Assembly: GCF_035594035.1 (NCBI RefSeq)
Contig: NZ_CP141588.1
Coordinates: 2,944,501 to 3,008,500, forward strand
Length of the DNA: 64,000 nucleotides
Source of the DNA: Sphingomonas sp. LY54
GTDB taxonomy: Bacteria; Pseudomonadota; Alphaproteobacteria; Sphingomonadales; Sphingomonadaceae
Reading direction: 5' to 3'
Of the stretch, positions 59,237-64,000 are shown piece by piece. The first letter of the stretch is position 1. Each line of letters begins with the position of its first letter. Position numbers and translations under genes: made by a program. Under the pieces are notes generated by a model. The model saw only the letters and a program-made list of their open reading frames with translations. It was not told where the DNA came from and ran no database searches.

Positions 59237-62200
59237 GGGTGGGCTCCGGGCCGTCGGGGGTCCGCGCCTCACCGGGGGCGGGCGGGCGCCTCCGGGTCAG
59301 CCAGCGGCGCACCGACAGGTAGAAAACGGGGATGAAGAAGATGCCGAGCAGGGTCGCGGCGAGCATGCCGCCGACGACGCCGGTGCCGACCGCGATGCGG
59401 CTGGCGGCGCCGGCCCCGTTGGCGGTGAACAAGGGAATCATGCCGCCGATGAAGGCCAGCGACGTCATGATGATCGGACGAAGCCTGAGCTTCACCGCCT
59501 CCAGCGTCGCCGCCAGCGGAGTCTTGCCCTCGGCTTCCTGCTCGATCGCGAACTCGACGATCAGGATCGCGTTCTTGGCGGCGAGGCCGATGATCGTGAT
59601 CAGGCCGACGTTGAAATAGACGTCCGCCGAAAGGCCGCGCATCATCGTGAACAGGATCGATCCGAGCACGCCGAGCGGCACCACGAGCAGCACCGCGACC
59701 GGGATCGCCCAGCTCTCGTACAGAGCGGCGAGCAGCAGGAAGACGACCAGGAAGGACAGGCCGAGCAGGAGGCCGATCTGGCCGCCCGACTGCTTCTCCT
59801 CGAAGGAGATGCCGGTCCATTCATAGGCGAAGCCCTCGGGCAGCTGGGTCGCGAGCCGTTCCATCTCCGCCATCGCCTCGCCGGTCGAATGGCCGGGCGC
59901 GGCCATGCCGGAGATGGTGGTGGCGGGATAGCCGTTGTAGCGCTGGAGCTGCTGCGGGCCCGACGTCCACTCGACCTGCGTGAAGGAGCCGAACGGCACC
60001 ATCTCGCCCGCCGCATTGCGGACCTTGAGCGCGAGCACGTCCTCCGGCGTCATGCGATAAGGGGCATCGGCCTGGAGCAGGACGCGCAGGACGCGGCCGT
60101 CGCGGGTGAAGTCGTTGGCGTAGGCGCTGCCGAAGGTGATCGCGAGCGTGCCGTTGACGTCGCCGATCGACAGGCCGAGCGCACGCGCCTTGATCCGGTC
60201 GATCACCACCTTGAGCTGCGGCGCATCCTCCTGCGCCTCGGGGCGGACCCCGACGAGCAGGGGACTCTGGCTGGCCGCGCCGAGCATCTGGTTGCGGGCG
60301 GCGAGCAAGGCCGCCGTGCCGTTGCCGCCGACATCCTCCAGCTTGAAGGTGAAGCCGCTGGCGGTGCCGAGCTCCTGAATGGCGGGCGGATTGAGCGCGA
60401 AGACCATGGCGCTCTTGATCTGGCTGAAGGCGCCCATCGCCTTGCCGACCAAAGTCATCGAGCTGTTCTCCTCGCCCGGGCGCTCGTCCCAGGGCTTCAG
60501 CGTGCTGAAGGCAATGGCGTTGGCCTGGCCCTGGCCGAAGAAGCTGAATCCGCGCACGACGACGAGATTCTCGACGATGTCCTGCTCGCGGTAGAAGGCC
60601 TTGACCGCGGTGATGGCTTCTTCGGTGCGCTCGCGGGTCGCGCCCGGCGGGGCCTGGATCGCGGTGATGACCGTGCCCTGGTCCTCGGCCGGCAGGAAGC
60701 CGCCCGGGAGACGCGAGAAGAGGAACAACGTCACCACCAGCATCGCGGCGAAAACGCCGAGCCAGCGCAAAGGCGCGCCGAGCATCCGGCCGACGCCGCT
60801 CTGGTAGCGCAGGGTCGTGCGCTCGAACCAGCTGTTGAAGCCGGCGAAGAAGCGGCCGGTGCGGCGCGTGAACCAATTTTCCTTGCGCTGGTCCGCGGGG
60901 ACGTGCGGCTTCAGGAAGGTGGCGCACAGGGCCGGCGTCAGCGTCAGCGCGAGCAGAGCAGAGAAGCCGATCGAGACGATCAGCGTCACCGAGAATTGCT
61001 GGTAGATGGCGCCGGTCGAACCCGGGAAGAAGGCCATCGGCACGAACACCGCCATCAGCACCAGGGTGATGCCGACGATCGCCGAAGTGATCTGGCCCAT
61101 CGCCTTCACGGTCGCCTGATAGGGAGGCAAACCCTCCTCGGCCATGATGCGCTCGACATTCTCGATGACGACGATGGCGTCGTCGACGAGGATGCCGATC
61201 GCCAGCACCATCGCGAACAGCGACAGCACGTTGATCGAGAAACCGAACAGCCACAGGCCGAGGCAGGCACCGGCGAGCGCGATCGGCACGACGATGGTGG
61301 GAATGAGGGTGGCGCGCCAGTTCTGCAGGAACAGGAACATGACGAGGAAGACGAGCGCCATCGCCTCGAGCAGGGTCTTCACGACCTCGGTGATCGAAGC
61401 TTCGATGAACGGCGTGGTGTCGTAGGGGACGGTCCAGGCGATGTCTTCGGGGAAGGACTGGGCGAGCTCGGCCATCCGCGTGCGGACGCCTTCGGCAGTG
61501 GCGAGCGCGTTGGCGCCGGTCACCATCTGGATGGCGACGCCGGCCACCGGCTTCCCGTTCAATTCGGAATCGAACAGATAGGTCTGCGCGCCGAGCTCGA
61601 CGCGCGCGACGTCGCCCAGCGTGACGGCCGAACCGTCGGGATTGGCGCGCAGGATGATGTCAGCGAACTGCTCGGGCGTGGTGAAGCGGCTCTGCGTCAA
61701 CACCGTGGCGTTGAGCTCGGTGCCGCCGGCCATCGGCAGGTCGCCGATCTGGCCGCCGGGGCTCTGGCTGTTCTGTTCGCGCACGGCGGCCAAGGCTTCG
61801 GCCGCGGACAGGCGGTAATTGGCGAGCTTTTGCGGATCGAGCCAGATGCGCATCGCATAAGGCGAGGCGAAGACCTGGACGTTGCCGACGCCCTCGACGC
61901 GCCGCAGCTCATCGACGATGCGGGCATTGGCGAAGTTGCCGAGTTCGAGCGCGCCGGTCTGGCCGGACTTGGAGCCCATCGCGACCAGCATCAGGAAGCC
62001 CGCATTGGCCTCCCGCACCGGGATGCCCTGGCGCCGCACTTCCTCTGGCAGGCGCTGCTCGACCAGCGTCAGCCGGTTCTGCACGTCCATCTGCGCCTTG
62101 TCGATGTCGGTTCCGGTCTTGAAGGTGACCGTGATGCTCGCCGAGCCGTTCGAGTTGCTCGTCGAGGACATGTAGAGCAGGCCCTCGACGCCGTTCAGCT

Positions 62201-62405
62201 CCTGCTCGATCACCTGGGTGACGTTCTGCTCGAGCGTCGCCGCGTCGGCGCCGGGATAGGTGGCGTTGATGGTGAGCGAGGGCGGCGCGACCGACGGATA
62301 TTGCTCGATCGGCAGCGCGCGCAAAGTCAGCACGCCCGCGAGGGTGATGCACAAGGCGACCACCCAGGCGAAGATCGGCCGGTCGATGAAGAAACGGGGG
62401 CTCAT
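59229..62405 (-). CDS. RND multidrug efflux transporter, inner-membrane pump (AcrB/MexB family)
   Basis: A 1058-residue HAE-1 RND pump. It starts with the standard SPRFFIDRPIFAWVVALCI. The proton-relay Asp pair is in GILVDDAIVVIENVERIM (TM4), and the conserved Lys in GLAAKNAILIVEFA (TM10). Twelve membrane helices and two large periplasmic loops (PN/PC domains) are in place. It uses proton influx to expel drugs, detergents or solvents. A second reading frame is open for over 1400 codons on the other strand, but only as a codon-bias shadow. Confidence 0.96.
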   Translation of the reverse strand: MSPRFFIDRPIFAWVVALCITLAGVLTLRALPIEQYPSVAPPSLTINATYPGADAATLEQNVTQVIEQELNGVEGLLYMSSTSNSNGSASITVTFKTGTDIDKAQMDVQNRLTLVEQRLPEEVRRQGIPVREANAGFLMLVAMGSKSGQTGALELGNFANARIVDELRRVEGVGNVQVFASPYAMRIWLDPQKLANYRLSAAEALAAVREQNSQSPGGQIGDLPMAGGTELNATVLTQSRFTTPEQFADIILRANPDGSAVTLGDVARVELGAQTYLFDSELNGKPVAGVAIQMVTGANALATAEGVRTRMAELAQSFPEDIAWTVPYDTTPFIEASITEVVKTLLEAMALVFLVMFLFLQNWRATLIPTIVVPIALAGACLGLWLFGFSINVLSLFAMVLAIGILVDDAIVVIENVERIMAEEGLPPYQATVKAMGQITSAIVGITLVLMAVFVPMAFFPGSTGAIYQQFSVTLIVSIGFSALLALTLTPALCATFLKPHVPADQRKENWFTRRTGRFFAGFNSWFERTTLRYQSGVGRMLGAPLRWLGVFAAMLVVTLFLFSRLPGGFLPAEDQGTVITAIQAPPGATRERTEEAITAVKAFYREQDIVENLVVVRGFSFFGQGQANAIAFSTLKPWDERPGEENSSMTLVGKAMGAFSQIKSAMVFALNPPAIQELGTASGFTFKLEDVGGNGTAALLAARNQMLGAASQSPLLVGVRPEAQEDAPQLKVVIDRIKARALGLSIGDVNGTLAITFGSAYANDFTRDGRVLRVLLQADAPYRMTPEDVLALKVRNAAGEMVPFGSFTQVEWTSGPQQLQRYNGYPATTISGMAAPGHSTGEAMAEMERLATQLPEGFAYEWTGISFEEKQSGGQIGLLLGLSFLVVFLLLAALYESWAIPVAVLLVVPLGVLGSILFTMMRGLSADVYFNVGLITIIGLAAKNAILIVEFAIEQEAEGKTPLAATLEAVKLRLRPIIMTSLAFIGGMIPLFTANGAGAASRIAVGTGVVGGMLAATLLGIFFIPVFYLSVRRWLTRRRPPAPGEARTPDGPEPTHA

Positions 62406-62414
62406 GGACTGTCC

Positions 62415-63569
62415 TTAGCGCTTGGCGGCGGGCTGCGGCTTGGCCGCGGCGGCCCCGGCGATGCGCACCGGCTGGCCCGGCTGGACCTTCTGCAGGCCGC
62501 TGACGATCACCTTGTCGCCGGGCTTGAGCCCGCCGAGCACGACCCAGTTGCTGCCCTCGAGCGAACCGAGGCGGACGGGACGGGCCTCGACGATATTCTT
62601 GGCGCCGACGACCATGACGGTGCCGCCCTGCGGCGCGACCTGGACTGCGCGCTGCGGGACCATGATGCCTTCCTTGACGCCGGCGAGGACGCGGGCGCGG
62701 ACGAACTGGCCGGGCAGGAGCAGACGGCCGGGATTGGGGAATTCGGCGCGCAGGGCGGCGGTGCCGGTGGCCTCGTCGATCGAGAGGTCGAGGAAGTCGA
62801 TATGGCCGGCGATGCCGTAGCTGCTGCCGTCTTCGAGCTGGAGCTGGACCGCGATCCGCTCGAGCGACGGCGCGTTGAGGCGGCCGGCGGTGAGGTCGCG
62901 GCGCAACGCGAGCAGGTCGGAGCTCGACTGCGAGAAATTGACATAGATCGGATTGATCTGCTCGATCGTCGTCAGCAGCGTGCCGGCGGCGGCGCTGACG
63001 AGCGCGCCCTCGGTCACCTGGGCGCGGCCGGCGCGGCCCGAAATGGGGGCGCGGACCGTGGTGTAGCCGAGGCTGAGCTGCGCGCTTTCGACCTGGGCCT
63101 GGGCCTGGGCGACATCGGCCTGGGCCGAGCGCAGCCGCGCCACGGCGGCGTCATATTCCTGCTTGCTGATCGCCTGGTCGGCGAGCAGCGGGCGATAGCG
63201 GTTGACGTCCTGCTGGGCGTTTGCGGCGTTGGCGCGGGCACGGGCGAGGCTCGCCTGGACCGCGCCGAGGCTGGCGCGCAACTCGCGCGGGTCGATCGCG
63301 AACAGGCCCTGGCCGGCGCCGACATCGGTGCCTTCCTCGTAGAGCCGGCGCTGGACGATGCCGTCGACGCGGGCGCGGACCTCGGCGGTGCGGACCGCCT
63401 GGACGCGGCCGGGCAGCTCGACGACGTTGGGCACCTGCTGCGAGCGTACCGTGATCACCTCGACCTCGGGCGGGGGCGGCGCGGGCGGCGCCTCCTGGGA
63501 ACAACCGGCGAGGGCGAGCACCATGGCGGCGGCAAGCGAGGCGGCGCGGGAGAAACCCGGCTTGGACAT
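62415..63569 (-). CDS. RND efflux periplasmic adaptor (AcrA/MexA family)
   Basis: A 384-residue lipoprotein (lipobox ALAGC at about residues 19-23). The barrel-sandwich hybrid domain has VRARVDGIVQRRLYEEGTDV and YTTVRAPISGRAGRAQV, with a coiled-coil hairpin between (about residues 100-165, QQDVNRYRPLLADQAISKQE). Beta-barrel and membrane-proximal domains follow, up to VIVSGLQKVQPGQPVRI. AGGA lies seven bases before ATG 63569. It is the first gene of the pump operon and is divergent from the TetR gene. Confidence 0.94.
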   Translation of the reverse strand: MSKPGFSRAASLAAAMVLALAGCSQEAPPAPPPPEVEVITVRSQQVPNVVELPGRVQAVRTAEVRARVDGIVQRRLYEEGTDVGAGQGLFAIDPRELRASLGAVQASLARARANAANAQQDVNRYRPLLADQAISKQEYDAAVARLRSAQADVAQAQAQVESAQLSLGYTTVRAPISGRAGRAQVTEGALVSAAAGTLLTTIEQINPIYVNFSQSSSDLLALRRDLTAGRLNAPSLERIAVQLQLEDGSSYGIAGHIDFLDLSIDEATGTAALRAEFPNPGRLLLPGQFVRARVLAGVKEGIMVPQRAVQVAPQGGTVMVVGAKNIVEARPVRLGSLEGSNWVVLGGLKPGDKVIVSGLQKVQPGQPVRIAGAAAAKPQPAAKR

Positions 63570-63630
63570 AGATCGATCCTGCATATGATTCGCGACGGTG
63601 GGATACATCCCCAGCTTGCCGTGGCCGGTA

Positions 63631-63648
63631 GTGTAAGCTAGATTACAC
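63631..63648. promoter_or_regulatory. Palindromic operator between the efflux operon and tetR
   Basis: GTGTAAGCTAGATTACAC is an 18-bp dyad with GTGTAA/TTACAC arms and a CTAG centre. It lies 61 bases before the adaptor start and 32 before the TetR start. TetR repressors of RND pumps typically bind one such dyad and repress both directions. Confidence 0.6.
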
Positions 63649-63680
63649 GTCAACCGGGGATTGGCTGTGAAAGTGAGTGA

Positions 63681-64000
63681 ATGAGTAAAATTCCTGCGTG
63701 CCCCCGTCCCTCGCGCGCCGTGCTTGGTCGAGAAGATCGCTGCCAGGCCATGCTCGATGCGGCCGAGGAGCTTTTCCTCGAGCAAGGGTTCGAACGTACC
63801 ACTTTGAGCGCGGTGGTGGCGCGGTCCGGCGGTTCGCTGGCGACGCTCTACGCGGAGTTCGGGAACAAGCAGCAATTGCTGCGGGCGGTCGTCGCGCGCG
63901 GGCGAGAGGAAGGAATCGGCGACCTGCTCGACTTCGGCGATGGCGGCGAGTCGCCGCGCGAGCAACTCCGGATCGCCGCCCAGCGATTCCACGCCTTCCT
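63681..64000 (+). CDS. TetR-family repressor (3' end beyond the window)
   Basis: The gene starts at ATG 63681 and is still open at the window end, giving about 106 codons. The N-terminal helix-turn-helix is QAMLDAAEELFLEQGFERTT, then LSAVVARSGGSLATLYAEFG and NKQQLLRAVV, the classical TetR pattern. A ligand-binding domain should follow. It is divergent from the RND operon and next to a palindromic operator, the standard acrR/mexR-type arrangement. Confidence 0.88.
   Translation, partial: MSKIPACPRPSRAVLGREDRCQAMLDAAEELFLEQGFERTTLSAVVARSGGSLATLYAEFGNKQQLLRAVVARGREEGIGDLLDFGDGGESPREQLRIAAQRFHAF

Noticed and set aside
59214-63641. An open frame of 1475 codons on the plus strand opposite the RND pump genes
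   Set aside because: It is antisense to three clearly recognised efflux genes, has an Arg/Asp/His-rich composition typical of GC-rich codon-bias shadows, and shows no motif.

Overview
The window is a high-GC (roughly two-thirds G+C) stretch of an alphaproteobacterial chromosome, most likely from a sphingomonad. I base this on the lepB-rnc-era order, the codon bias, many GTG/TTG starts in four-base-overlap operons, a DUF1153 (SciP-like) gene, and dispersed palindromic repeats built on GTCATTGCGAGG, CCTGTCGAAG and CGGCGCAGGCCGG cores. The family assignment is inference, and no species is claimed.

Layout. 1-8626: one flagellar late-assembly/export block, fliJ(partial)-K-L-M-N-O-P-Q-R-flhB-fliD-fliS, closed by a convergent sigma-54 activator (8627-9736). 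9737-12504: a signalling cluster with a stand-alone receiver, a hybrid histidine kinase and a convergent NarL-type regulator, preceded by GTCCG/CGGAC dyads. 12649-14431: a secreted MetX-like hydrolase and a GntR regulator. 14666-18992: a quorum-sensing locus, luxR > < P450 | luxI > phyH > marR-like, with a 16-bp lux-box-like dyad between the divergent P450 and luxI genes. 19001-25473: a BCCT transporter, a solitary secY with a hairpin in its leader, a LysR regulator, tRNA-Arg(CCG), nth and dapB.

25500-27210 is a scarred accessory patch. An insertion has exchanged the 5' end of a sirtuin gene (cobB), leaving the old 5' end behind next to dapB. A Phd antitoxin follows, whose toxin partner survives only as a frameshifted stub cut off by a palindromic repeat. 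27224-31270 is housekeeping (era, rnc, lepB, pgi). 31365-40025 is catabolic and detoxifying: glutathione reductase, homogentisate dioxygenase, class III alcohol dehydrogenase, CysQ, an acyl-CoA module of SDR, CaiB and acyl-CoA dehydrogenase, and a GST. 40079-48093 holds small hypotheticals, a YciI-like protein, acetyl-CoA synthetase, an M48 lipoprotein protease, TrhO with a repeat-derived C-terminus, an ABC-F ATPase and a UVR-motif protein.

48278-53194 is a compact four-gene operon (FemAB/CelD-type acyltransferase, JmjC-like hydroxylase, family 2 glycosyltransferase, ABC exporter) that looks like an uncharacterised surface-product pathway. 53220-57794: a SciP-like protein, a hemerythrin-PRC fusion, a haem-oxygenase-like di-iron protein, a SleB-type cell-wall hydrolase and an orphan FixJ-like regulator. 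57818-64000: an RND tripartite efflux operon with a divergent TetR gene that runs off the window and a palindromic operator between them.

The strongest leads are the quorum-sensing/P450/PhyH locus, the cobB 5'-end exchange, and the acyltransferase-JmjC-glycosyltransferase-exporter operon. No CRISPR array, rRNA, transposase, integrase or prophage structural gene was seen.
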